Below are positions 54,001 through 63,756 of a DNA stretch of 64,000 nt, piece by piece. Position numbers and translations under genes: made by a program. This DNA comes from Acanthamoeba castellanii str. Neff (Eukaryota; Discosea; Longamoebia; Acanthamoebidae). Numbering within the stretch: the first letter of the stretch is position 1; every line of letters starts with the position of its first letter. Location: contig NW_004457584.1 in NCBI RefSeq assembly GCF_000313135.1, positions 274,768-338,767 on the forward strand. The letters are read 5' to 3'. A model generated the notes under the pieces. The model was not told the DNA's origin, did not search any database, and worked only from the letters and a program-made list of their open reading frames with translations.

Positions 54001-55469
54001 GGAAAAGTCGGCGGCCCAGGCATCGGCAACGCGCGCGGGGGCCTGGTGCTGAGGGAGCGGCCGGTCTCCGAGCGTCATGGCCTCGAAGGAGGGACCCAGC
54101 TGCGCGTGCATCAAATGGTCGCCCCTCGCATCTGGGGACCAACGGCGAATGCCAAAGACGTGTGGCGGTGAGTCGCCGCACAGCGGCGGCGGCGGCCCGA
54201 TTTGCGGCTTCCAGGAGAGGAAAAGAGCACGAGGGAGTGAATCGATGGGGGGGGACTACGCACCGGCGGTGGGCTCAAAGTGGTGTGCCATCACGCCCAG
54301 GCGGTTGCGCACCTTGCCTCCGTCGCCTGCCCGGCCATATGGCCCCGCCCGGTGAATCCCCTCCACCATCTGCGCGCGAGACCAGCTCCGACGACGGACG
54401 CCCATGTGAGCAACACACACGCACACACGCACACACCACACACACACACACACACAAATTCGCGACGCACAAGCATATGACGCACACGCACACACACGCA
54501 CACACTAGATGTGGCCGGCGCGAGAGGCGAGAAACGGACGTGGACGCACCTGATGGTGGTGGTGCGAATCGAGAGGCTTGTGGTGGTGGTAGGGGCCGGC
54601 CTGCAGGTGGGGTGGCATGGCGCCCGAGGCCATCGGGTGGCCCAGCAGGTGCTCCAAGTGTCCGGGCATCTCCCCGCCTGCGCTCCACACCCACGGCCCA
54701 GCCCACGACAATCAGCATTGTGTCCCTCCCCCCACATCACGCCACGCCACGCCACGCCACGGGGACCACACCTTGTTGTCGCTGGCCGGCATAGGCGTCG
54801 GCAAAGGCGTCGATGTCGGGATCGAGCTCTGCAAAGGCGTTGCCCCCCGTCCCAAAGAACCCCTCCACCTGTACGTTGGTATACGGCACACGCACAACAC
54901 ACATATAGATATATAGATATATATACAGAGAGAGGGGGGGAGTAGATATAACATATACGCCGTCCCGCCGCCACGCGTACGGTCACAGTGTGAGTGCCAC
55001 GCGTGGGAGAGAGGAGGAGGAGAAGGGAGAAGTTGCGGGGAAGAGGCGGGGAGGTGGAACTCGCACCCCTTGGTGGGAGTTGAGGAGCTCTTCTTCTCCC
55101 CGCCCGTCGTCCTCCAGGAAGCGCCCGTGTGGCCCCTCCTGCTGCTGGTGCTGCAGCAGCTCGAACTAGAGAAATAGAGCAGCCCCCCCCCAATAAAGAA
55201 GGAGGATCAGCACACGCAGCACACCACACCACACCACACCACACACAGGGGATCTGCATGCGTAGGCCCGCCACCGCCACCGCCACCGCCACCGTGGTGC
55301 CGGACCCGCGGCGGTGCTGCTGCTGCTGCTGCATTGGTGGGGAGTAGAGTGGAGTAGTGCGTACGCGCTGGCGGGCGGTAGGGTCCTCCCAGAGGCGGTT
55401 CATGGCATTCATGAGGGGGTTGCCACCTTCGCACGCGGCATCGGCCACCAAGTCTCGCAGTCCGCTCAT
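51072..55469 (-). CDS. PEX5: PEX5, peroxisomal PTS1 import receptor
   Basis: PEX5 binds SKL-type C-termini of cargo in the cytosol and docks at PEX14/PEX13. ATG 55469 gives [30 protein letters not shown], with the conserved GGxNPLM and a Cys near position 13 where PEX5 is ubiquitinated for recycling. The disordered middle has WxxxF/Y-like PEX14-binding motifs: [26 protein letters not shown] and WLGEYDDF. The TPR half: [100 protein letters not shown], and [20 protein letters not shown], ending [11 protein letters not shown] at 51072. These are the PEX5 TPR blocks in order, including the NPxxxxA-like cargo-contact repeats. More than a dozen exons with GTAC donors; a His/Gln-rich stretch ([13 protein letters not shown]) is an amoeba-specific insert. 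Confidence 0.92.
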
Positions 55470-55661
55470 TATTCTTCTGGCCACTGGTTGTTGTTGATGC
55501 AAACAAACAAATGCAGGAGAGAATGCAAGCGATGAGGCGGAACGTTTTCTTTTCTTTCGGCCTTTTCTCTGGCGGGAAACCGGCAGGCCCCAAAAAACAA
55601 ATCCAAAAAAAAAATACAAACAAAGAGATACCTGGATCCACACCACCACCACCACCACGAG
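55470..55661. promoter_or_regulatory. Bidirectional PEX5 / PEX14 promoter, 192 bp
   Basis: Start codons of PEX5 (leftward, 55469) and PEX14 (rightward, 55662) face away across 192 bp. The interval is AT-richer than the genes (AACAAATCCAAAAAAAAAAT, GCAAACAAACAAATGCAGGA). No TATA box is evident. Shared control is inferred from geometry and function. Confidence 0.55.
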
Positions 55662-58236
55662 ATGGAGCAGCAGCCGCAGTCCCCGTGGCAAGTGGCCGGC
55701 GTGGAGGGGATGCCGCTGGGAGGAGGTGGACCCGCCCCCGCCCTCGCGCTCTCGCCCGACGGAGGCGTGTCCTCTGCCACCACTACTCCCGCCGCCGCTG
55801 CTGCCGCCACTCCCAACGACGACCACGACCACATCGATGGCGACGAGCTGGCGAGCCTCAAGCGGGAGGAGGAGGCGGCCCGCCGCGACCTCTTGGCCCG
55901 CCGCAAGGCCAGCCTGCAGCAGCGGCAGCAGGCCGCACGCTCTTCCTCCTCTGGCGGCGGCGGCGGCAGCAGCGGCAGCAGCACAGGCAGCGAGAGCCCG
56001 GCGGCGGCGGCGGCAGCTGCAGGTGCCGCCCAGGAGGAGGCCGGTGCCTCCAAGGCGCCGCCTGTCACGGCCTCAACACTAAAGAAGCCGCCTCCGCCGC
56101 AGCAGCAGGAGGTGCGGGCCGAGGCGGTGGAGAACGCGGTGCGGTTCCTCAACCATCCGAAGGTGAAGGCGTCGCCGCTGGGCAAGCGCCTGGCCTTCCT
56201 CGAGCACAAGGGCCTCAACGACTCCGAGATCGCCCTCGCCCTCAAGCGCGCCAACATCTCCTCCGACGACGTAAAGCTCGCCATGGACCTCGCCAACAGC
56301 AACAACGCCGCCGCCGCTTCCGCCACCACCACGTCGTCGTCCGTCACCCATCATGATGGTGCACCACCGCCCACCGCACCCTCGTCCCCTGGGTGTGCCG
56401 CCGCCGCCGCCGCCGCCGCCGCGAGCCTGCTCTCCCTAACGTGTCGTGCGTGTGTGTGTCGTGTGTCGTTGACGCGTGTATGTCGGAATGTTGTGCGCAC
56501 CTTTTGAGGGGCAGGAGTGTCCCCCTCCCCGCCACTTCCGCCCCGCGCCGCTGGCGCCGCCGGAATGCAGGTGGTGCAGCAGCCGCCGCCGCCGCAGCCG
56601 GCTGCAGGCTGGGGCTGGGGAGCCCGAATAGGAGGCGCCGTCGCGTTCTTCGCTCTCGGCGGTGCCGCCACGCTCCTTGCCGCGGTACCTCCCGCCCCGC
56701 GCGCCGGCAGCCCCGCGACGACCGCGCGCACTGACGGTGGTACCCCCTAACCCCCTCCTCCATTCTCTCGGCAGAAATATCTCTTCGGCCTATCCTCGGG
56801 CGGCACCGGCGAACAGGTGCGCGCTCTCTCCGTCCCATTTATTAATATGGCTTCGGTTGCGGTTATGGTTGTGGTTGCCGTTATGGTTGCGGTTATGGTT
56901 AGTTGTGAGGTGCACTCTGGAGTGTGTGCGCTTTTGAAGGCGACTGATGGCGGGTTGGGCTGCGATTCACGATCGATGGTCGCTGGTTGGTTGGTTGGTT
57001 GGTTGGTTGGTTGGTTGGTTGGTGGCGCTCGGCAGCAGCAGGGGGAGAAGAAGCAACAGGACGGCCAGGCGAAGGTCGGGCAGGACAAGACCGATCGACT
57101 CAGTGCGGAGCTGCAGTCCCTCCGTGCCTCACAGGAAGCCCTCGCCGGCCAAGTCAGGTCAGGCCACAAGCCCCGCCGCCCCCCGCCCCGCCCCAAACTG
57201 CACCCTCGCCGCCGCCGCACCGCCACACCGCCGTCACCAGTAGTGGTGGTCTCACGACACCGCCCACCTCGTCGCATTGACACGCCGGTGTGTATTGGGA
57301 GGGGGGCGTGCAGAGAGGCGTTCGTGGCGATGAAGGAGAGCGTCGAGAGCCAGACGCAGCAGGCCTTCCTCCGAAGCACCGGTGAGGCGCCGCCGAGGAA
57401 AACCGCCGCCACCACCACCGCGCACGACGAGACCATCGCCTCGCTCAAGACTGAAATCAAGACCCTCCGCGGTACGGACCCCAGAGCAACGCAGCGCACC
57501 ACAACGACACGCGCGCGGTTGTTCTGACCGGGCAATCTTTGGGGGGGGCGGGGGGTAGCCATGCTGCTGGATACCCGTACGGCTGAGTCGGCGGCCACGC
57601 GCGCCTCCACGGTTGCCGACCTCCCCTCCTATTCCATTCCCTCGTCGTCGTCGTCGTCCACGTCGTCGGCGGCATCGCCCGTGGGGCTGCCCAGCTGGCA
57701 AATGGCGTCCAAGCGCACCTCCGTCACCCAGCCCTCCTCCGCCTCGTCCTCGAGCACCGACGCACCCACTCCCTCTCCTGCGCCGGCCTCCTCTCCCTCT
57801 GCCGTCGGTAAGCCGAGTGCCCCCAAGGTGCCGCTGCCCTCCCCCTCACGCACCCGTTGTCGTGTGCGGTGGTGCCCGGGCGTGTGCGGTGCTGCGTGTG
57901 CGGTGGTGCGGTGGTGCGTGTGCGTTGCTCTGGGGCCAACCGGCAACAAGGGGTTTCTCCCCACTGTGGGGGGGGGTGTACCGCCTCTTCATTTGCTGAT
58001 GCGCGCCACCCACCCATCCACCGACGCAGCCCTACGAGCGGAGGGCAGCCGCCAGCAAGGCCGAGGCGGCCGCCACCTCCGCCAATGTCGTCGAGACACC
58101 CGCCGCCTCCTCCTCCGAGGATGAGCCCCAGGTGACCGAAAGCAGCGCCGCCCCCGCGCCTGCAGACGCCGCCGCAGCGGGACACGAGCAGCAGCAGGAG
58201 GAGGAGGAGAAGGACGCCACCACGTCTCCTGCGTGA
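55662..58236 (+). CDS. PEX14: PEX14, peroxisomal docking protein
   Basis: PEX14 is the membrane docking partner of PEX5. ATG 55662 gives MEQQPQSPWQVAGVEGMPLG. An Ala/Ser/Gly-rich leader with a coiled segment ELASLKREEEAARRDLLARR precedes the conserved PEX14 N-terminal domain, here shifted to about residues 150-200: RAEAVENAVRFLNHPKVKAS PLGKRLAFLEHKGLNDSEIA LALKRA (the xFLxxPxVxxSPLxxKxxFL xxKGLTxxEI signature that binds the WxxxF motifs). A hydrophobic segment ARIGGAVAFFALGGAATLLA and then KYLFGLSSGG match the membrane span and the YxLF.. after it. Coiled coils follow: TDRLSAELQSLRASQEALAG, HDETIASLKTEIKTLR. The tail is Ser/Thr/Glu-rich, ending at TGA 58236. In most species the domain is near the N-terminus, so the 150-residue leader is unusual. 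A (TTGG)n repeat fills one intron. Confidence 0.88.
56984..57023. repeat. (TTGG)n microsatellite in PEX14 intron
   Basis: Ten TTGG units within the intron before the coiled-coil exon of PEX14. Confidence 0.9.
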
Positions 58237-58318
58237 AGAGGAAGAAAAAAATGCGGAAAGTTAAATGCAAAGAAAAAGGGGGGGAAGGGGATAAGCAGCA
58301 ATCTCAAGAACAGCTGAG

Positions 58319-58945
58319 ATGGAAGGAGCCAGCAGCACCAGCACCAGCACCACCCCGGGGGGAACAGAAAGCAGCAGGACTGAGACCGCGACCACTGCGG
58401 CTGAGGTAGCGCCACCTCCAGTGGTGGTGGTGGGGTTCTACGCGTGCAAGCGGTGCGGGCACCAGCTGGGGGTGCCCGCCCAGGTGGCCCCCTCACGAGC
58501 CGGGTCCCGGCCAGCAGGCCTTCGCCTGGTCCAAGCGAGAGTAACCCCCCCCCGGTGCACGTGTGGCGTGGCGTGCTGGTGGCGCCAGCTAACGGGTTGG
58601 CTAACGGGTTGGCTGGCAGGCAGGTGGCAGCGGCGGTGGCTGAATGCACGTCGCTCTTCATGCACGACAAGCTCGAGTGGATGGGGGAGCTGGCGGACGT
58701 GGAGGGCAAGCTCGTGTGCCCGCGCTGCGCCTACCGCGTGGGCTCCTACCACTGGAGCGGCGCACAGTGCTCCTGCGGGTGCCAGGCCCACCCGCAAGCG
58801 CCTTCCCCCCCCCCCATACGTCAGCGACCTGACCACTGCCCGTGGTGTTGTATTGTAATGTGTGGTGGCTGGTGGGTGCTGCAGGCACTGGAGCACGCCC
58901 GCCATCCAGCTCCAGAAGAAGCGCATCGACGAGCGGCGCCTGTGA
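58319..58945 (+). CDS. Free-standing DUSP12/Yvh1-type zinc-binding domain protein
   Basis: DUSP12/Yvh1 is a phosphatase whose C-terminal zinc domain helps release Mrt4 from the pre-60S ribosome. Here only that zinc domain is present. ATG 58319 starts MEGASSTSTSTTPGGTESSR, then VVGFYACKRCGHQLGVPAQV (first C-x2-C). After an intron: CTSLFMHDKLEWMGELADVE GKLVCPRCAYRVGSYHWSGA QCSCG, then HWSTPAIQLQKKRIDERRL and stop at 58945. The match to CTSYFxExxxWMxxxxxxxx GKLxCPxCxxKLGSFNWxGx QCSCGxWxxPAFQIxKxRVD is line by line. No tyrosine phosphatase motif (HCxxGxSRS) precedes it; PEX14 ends 83 bp upstream. About 150 residues once spliced. Either a ribosome-assembly or a ubiquitin-related adaptor. Confidence 0.8.
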
Positions 58946-59334
58946 TCGTCGTACCCCGAACACGAAAGCCCTTCCCCTTTTTCTTTTTTGGAGGGAGGGA
59001 GGGAACACGAGGCCTCGTTGCCACGACCCACGCGAGCGTTGGGTGAGCTCTTCCTCTTGCGGGTCCTGCCGCTTCCGACCGGTGGTTCTTCAGGTGCTGC
59101 GGGGCTCCTGGGCTCCTCCTTCTCCTCTCTCTGCATTCGCCGCCGCCGTTGGAGGAGCGGCGGCCTCCGCCTGGTGCTCCTCGTGCCCCGTGTCTCCTGC
59201 AAGCCGCCGCCACACCTGCCGTCGCAGCCAGTATCAAAGAGGGAGGGAGGGGGCAACAATGTGTGCACGTGAGCCACTGCCGCCACCGCCACCGGTGGTC
59301 GTGGCGAGCTGCACACAACGTGGTACAACAAAAG
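58946..59334. other. Region of unclear coding status
   Basis: About 390 bp after the zinc-domain gene. All leftward frames are Arg/Gly/Ala-rich and compositionally uninformative. It may contain the 3' exons of the small leftward gene that starts at 59586, but no frame is convincing. Confidence 0.3.
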
Positions 59335-59586
59335 GTACGTACGTGGAGAGAGGCGAGGGCGTGCCGCTGAGCTCGCCCCACTCGCCCGTCGGGCTCTGTG
59401 AGTGCCACCATGGCCTCGGCTGTTGCGTTTCTTGAACCCCCCCCCAAAAGCAAAGAAATATGCGTGAGGCCCGGGCAGCTGTAGCGGTGGGGAGGGGGGG
59501 GGACAGGCGGGGTACAGGGAGCGTAGGAGGTGTGCGATGCCCGTGAGTTCGTGCAAGACGGTGGCTTCTTCTCGTGTGAGCTCCAT
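59335..59586 (-). CDS. Putative small protein, 5' exons only resolved
   Basis: A leftward ATG at 59586 begins MELTREEATVLHELTGIAHL LRSL followed by a GTACCCC donor, a good exon by splice-site style and amino-acid character. A second likely exon (about 59420-59340) in one frame reads WHSQSPTGEWGELSGTPSP and ends at GTACGT. Joining phases were not fully consistent, and exons further left could not be chosen. I do not recognise the family. It is divergent from ATPAF1 (397 bp between start codons). Confidence 0.35.
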
Positions 59587-59982
59587 CTTCGTGCTGGTCG
59601 TTGAGGTTGTTTATGGTTGTCGCTTGGCTTTGGTTTTGAGAGGAGGGAGAGAGGTGTGTGGTGCTGCTTACGTCCTGCGGCGTTCAGGGCCGCGGTGGGC
59701 TATCGCGCAGGATAGCGAAACAGCACGTGGTGGTCGTGCCACCCGCTGTGCCTTCTCGTTTGAGGGCGCGGGAGCGGCACGGACAGCCGCAGCGCCCGTC
59801 TCTTTGTCGCGAAGGGGATTACCAAAGAACCCCAGTCCCCGCCCCGCCCCATTTGTTGGACCCCTCCCACCGCCCGCATTGTGGGACACCCGCACAGGAC
59901 CGGAGGTCTCGTCTCGTCTCCTCCAGGCCCCGGCACCTCGACTGCACCGACACCGCCACCGCCACCGCCACCACCGCCACCA
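59587..59982. promoter_or_regulatory. Divergent intergenic region before ATPAF1
   Basis: About 400 bp between the leftward ATG at 59586 and the ATPAF1 ATG. Contains CACCGCCACCGCCACCGCCA just before the ATPAF1 start. No recognised element. Confidence 0.35.
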
Positions 59983-60994
59983 ATGCTGCTCATGCGACGA
60001 TGCCTGCGAAGCCCCGCCGTCATCACTAACACTGCCGGCGGCGGCGGTCGGGCGGCACCCGTGCGGTGGTTCTCGTCTGGTGCCGCGCCGCCGCCGCGGG
60101 AGTTGGCCCACGTGGTGAAGCTTGACAGCCTCCACCAGGAGACCCCCGAACGCATCTCCCAACTCTGGATCGGTTCGCTTGCCCCACCCTTTTTTTTGTG
60201 CCAACACAGTGGGCCACCTGCAACGCTCTCCACGGCCGCGCTCCTTTGTGTTCGTGTTCTGTGACACAGACTACCACGTGAAGAAGGAGGCGTGCGTGTC
60301 GGCTGTGGCCCCGGCGGCCACCTACGCCCTCATCAACCGCCGCCTGGCCGAAAGGTGCGCACCCGCCCCATCACCCACGACGGCGGCGGGCCGTACCGCC
60401 TGCATCGCGTGGCACAGCAGCAGCAGCAGCAGCTGATACGTGGGTGTCCCCCCCCCCGGCACTAGTCCTCTGTTCGTGTTGCCGCTGCCGCGGGAGTCCG
60501 GGTTCGTGTCGGTGCTGCTGCAGGCCCACGCCGAGCAGGACACGGTGATGTTCACGGAGCTGGAGCAGTACCAGCGGGCGGCCGACAAGAGCGCCGTGCC
60601 CTCGTGCCTCCACCTCCGCTACTACACCGACCTGGCCGCCACCAAGGACATCGTGCTCGTGCGCGGCGAAGTCGATCTCGCACGCCTCACCACCACCGGT
60701 ACGGGGCTCTCCCATCGCGATCCCCACCTCCTGTTGGCTACTACTGCTGCTGCTGCTGCTGCTCGCACCATGACCCCCCCCACCACCACCAACGCGCTCA
60801 CTGGCTGCTGCTGCTGCTGCTGCACGTGTCGTGGTGCAGAGGCGCAGACGCTGGTGAATCAGCTGCAGGTGTACTACCTGGCCGACGCCAAGTACGCCGC
60901 CGTCAAGACCTTCAACCACGACCCGGCCCAGTTTGACTACAACGCCATCATCGACGACCTGCGCGGAGGCGTCGGCACTGACACCGTGCGCTAG
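59983..60994 (+). CDS. ATPAF1: ATPAF1/Atp11, F1-ATPase beta-subunit assembly factor
   Basis: Atp11 chaperones free beta subunits during assembly of mitochondrial F1. ATG 59983 gives MLLMRRCLRSPAVITNTAGG followed by VRWFSSG, a mitochondrial leader with a probable RWFSS cleavage context. The mature part: ELAHVVKLDSLHQETPERIS QLWI, then DYHVKKEACVSAVAPAATYA, SPLFVLPLPRESGFVSVLLQ, ELEQYQRAADKSAVPSCLHL RYYTDL, KDIVLVRGEVDLARLT, and AQTLVNQLQVYYLADAKYAA VKTFNHDPAQFDY. The FxLPLPRxxGxE/S and GEVD, QxLxNQxQxFY, FNxxPxxFDY blocks are those of the family. Four exons; the intron near 60720 is rich in GCTGCT. Stop at 60994. Confidence 0.87.
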
Positions 60995-61248
60995 CTTCAC
61001 GACGGGGAGAGAGAGAGAGAGAGGGAGGAGGGGAATGTAGCGGCGTACACGTGCCATCGTTGAAGTGGCTGCTGCTATGCTGTGCTACGTGCTACATAAT
61101 GATCATAGCGTTGTTTATGTACAAAACAGTGAAGAGGAAGAGGTGGTGAAATACATCCCTGCTACTGCGGCGGCGGCGTAACGTGGGTGCGCGGTGGTGT
61201 GCCGCTAATTCGTGGGTGGCCGCGCGTATCGAACGTCGGACCTCTGCT
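60995..61248. other. Convergent intergenic region
   Basis: About 250 bp between the ATPAF1 stop and the stop of the IPT/TIG factor gene. Contains a GAGAGAGAGAGAGAG run near 61008. Nothing else seen. Confidence 0.4.
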
Positions 61249-63452
61249 CTAGAAGTCGGCTCGGTGCACGGGTTTATCTGCGAGGTCAGATGCCGGGAGA
61301 GACAAGGGGGCAAAGATGAGTCTAGGCCCGCTTTGGGGATCGGAGGTGGTGGCGGTGGTAGTAGAGGTGTGGGTGGATGGGGGGGGGGCGGTACCGGCGA
61401 TGTAGGTGAACTCGAGGGGGTTGGACATGGTGCGTCCGTCGTTGGTGACCTGCACCATGACCTTGACCTCGCGCACGGGGTCGCGGTTGTAGGGCGAGAA
61501 GATGGCGGGGCACGGGTACGGGGGCGCCTCGAAGAAGAGCACTGAGTCCGAGTACATCTCCGGGTTGAGGGCGGTCACGTCCCCGTGGGGCGTCGCGAAG
61601 ATGATGCTCAGCGAGGGTCCCTTGATAAAGGGCTGCCCGATCACGTGCATCTTGTCGCCCCCGTGCACGCTCCCGTGGCTCTTGTTCAACGTGCGCAGCT
61701 TCACGCTCTCTGCCAAGTGACGATGATGATGATGATGACGATGAGAGTGGACGTACCGTGTCGAGTCAGCACCACCGACCGTTCCGCACCACATCACACG
61801 CGTGCGCGCGCGCACACACACATACACACACACACGAGAGTCGGGGGGGGGGTAGCACGTACTTCGCCGGGCGAGGACCTTCATGTGGGAGTAGGCGTAG
61901 AAGGCGCTGGTGCGGGTGCCGAAGCTGCCCAGGGGCTGGCCGTCCTTGGTGAGCGGCACGAACTCGAGGCAGAACTCCCGCTCGCCGTGCTTGGTCGACG
62001 CCTCCCGCATGCTCAGGTTGTCGAACGTCGCACGCCCGTCCTCCTTCAGCGACACCGTCTTCTTCCCGCCCAGGATCTGCTGGTTCTGTGATGTGTGCGT
62101 GTGTGCGCGCGCGCCGTGTGGTACCGTGTGATCGCCGGAGAGTGAGTGGGTTGTGCGTGCACCAGTGGGGCTGGAGTGGTGTGCGGGGCAAGAGAGAGAA
62201 AGAGAGAGAAAGAAAGAAGGGTGCGTACCACGTCCTCGGGTGAGGAGGCGTAGGCGAGGCGCACTTCGACGGACTGGATGGGGAGTGGCGTGTCGTGGTG
62301 GCCGGTGATGCGGACGGTGACGCCAAAGTTTCGGTTCTCGCTCGGGGTGCGGGTGCGCACTTCGACGGGCGGCTGCCGCTCCACCACCAGCTCCACGGGC
62401 TCGCCCTGCTGCTGCTGCTGCTGCTGCCGCTTGCCCCCGTATTGCTGGTGGTGGTGCTTGGCGTTCGTGGTGGCTTCGGGGCGCTCCTCGAGCTTGACTG
62501 CGACGCCGCGGTGGCCCACGAGCGCTCCGGCGAGCTCGACGGCGAGGGGCAGCTCGTAGAGGTCGCCGGCCTTGCTGCTGCTGCCGCCGCCGCCTTTCTG
62601 CTGCTCGCAGCCTGTCGAAGCCTCGGCGATCGTGTCCGATGCTGATGCTGCTCCTGCAAGGGTGGGGCGGCGCGAGGCGGCCAGCTTGCGCTTGCGCTGG
62701 ACGGGCTCGTCGAGCGGAGGCGACCACATACCGGGCACCCCGGCGCCCGCCTTCGAAGGCGCCGAGGCCGGCAACGCGCCTTGCTGGTGCTGCTGGTGCT
62801 GCTGCTGCTGGTGGTGGTGGTGGTAGGGGAAGTGGTGGCCGTGCTCCTGCTTGACGGGGTTGAGGACGTGGCGGGCACCACCGCCTCGATGCGCTGCCGC
62901 CGGGGGAGGTGCGGACATGAGGGGCGAGTCGAGGGCATTGAACGAGGACGAGCTGGCACCGCCCAGGCCGTAGAGGCCGAGAGCGTCGGGCATGTCCATG
63001 GGCCCCATGGCCTGCAGGTCGAAGTAGGACAGGCCCAGGGGCGGCATGCTACCCATCGCCGCCGCCGCCCCCGCGTGGACGCCGCCGCCGATCAGGAGGC
63101 CGCCCTCGTCGTAGTCGGCGAGGGCCATGAGCGAGGAGCCCGCCGGCGAGGAGCGCCCCGAAGGCGAAGAAGAAGCCGGCGAGGGAGAAGAGGCCGCGAA
63201 CGACGAGGACGTGGCGTGCGAGTAGTGGTGGTTGCGGTGGTGGGCGGTGCTTCCGTAGGGGGTGGCCGAGGGGTGGAGGAAGGAGGCGTCCCAGCCACTG
63301 TCCTCGCTCAGGCCGAGGTGGCTGCCATGCTGGGCGGAGACCAGGTCTTCGAGCATGGCATCTTGGTAGGCGTGCCCTGAAGGCTCAATGAAGCTCTTGA
63401 TGAAGCTGTCACCGCCATCTCCCAGGTCTTGGAAGCAGAAACCCAGATCCAT
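61249..63452 (-). CDS. Transcription factor with Rel/CudA-like Ig-fold domain and IPT/TIG domain
   Basis: ATG 63452 gives MDLGFCFQDLGDGGDSFIKS, then about 250 residues rich in Ser, His and Gln with a basic patch VQRKRKLAASRRP. The folded part starts DLYELPLAVELAGALVGHRG and continues VEVRTRTPSENRNFGVTVRI, SVEVRLAYASSPEDV, ILGGKKTVSLKEDGRATFDN LSMREASTKHGEREFCLEFV and AFYAYSHMKVLARR. The next domain is IPT/TIG-like: VKLRTLNKSHGSVHGGDKMH VIGQPFIKG, SDSVLFFEAPPYPCPA, VREVKVMVQVTNDGRTMSNP LEFTYIAG. In Rel/NF-kB proteins the Rel domain is likewise followed by an IPT whose last strand reads EPMEFQYLP. An equally good alternative is the amoebozoan CudA family, said to be distantly STAT-like. Nuclear DNA binding is inferred. 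No ankyrin repeats. Four exons; ends at 61249. Confidence 0.65.
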
Positions 63453-63756
63453 CTGCTGCCGGTGGTGTACGCGGACCGTGCGAAGTAGGAGAAGGTGGCA
63501 ATGCTGCTGCCGCTTGGTGGTACGTCTGCCTTGCGAGATGAGATGAAAGCAACAACTGGGTACGAAATCTGCACGACTCATTGCCAGCGGGCATTTTCCG
63601 TTGGCCACCCAAGAAAACCCTCCCACCCCGTCGAATTTCGTCCAGCCGAAGCTGCCGAGTGGCGGAAACGCCCCATCGAAGTCCGTTGCGAAATTTCTGC
63701 TACGTGGCTCATCATCTTTTCCCACCCCCCAAGATAAAGATCAATCAAAGACCGCG
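63453..63756. promoter_or_regulatory. Divergent promoter region, 304 bp
   Basis: Between the IPT/TIG factor start (leftward) and the start of the right-edge gene. Nothing specific recognised; A/C-rich close to 63725-63755 (CCCCCCAAGATAAAGATCAA). Confidence 0.35.
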
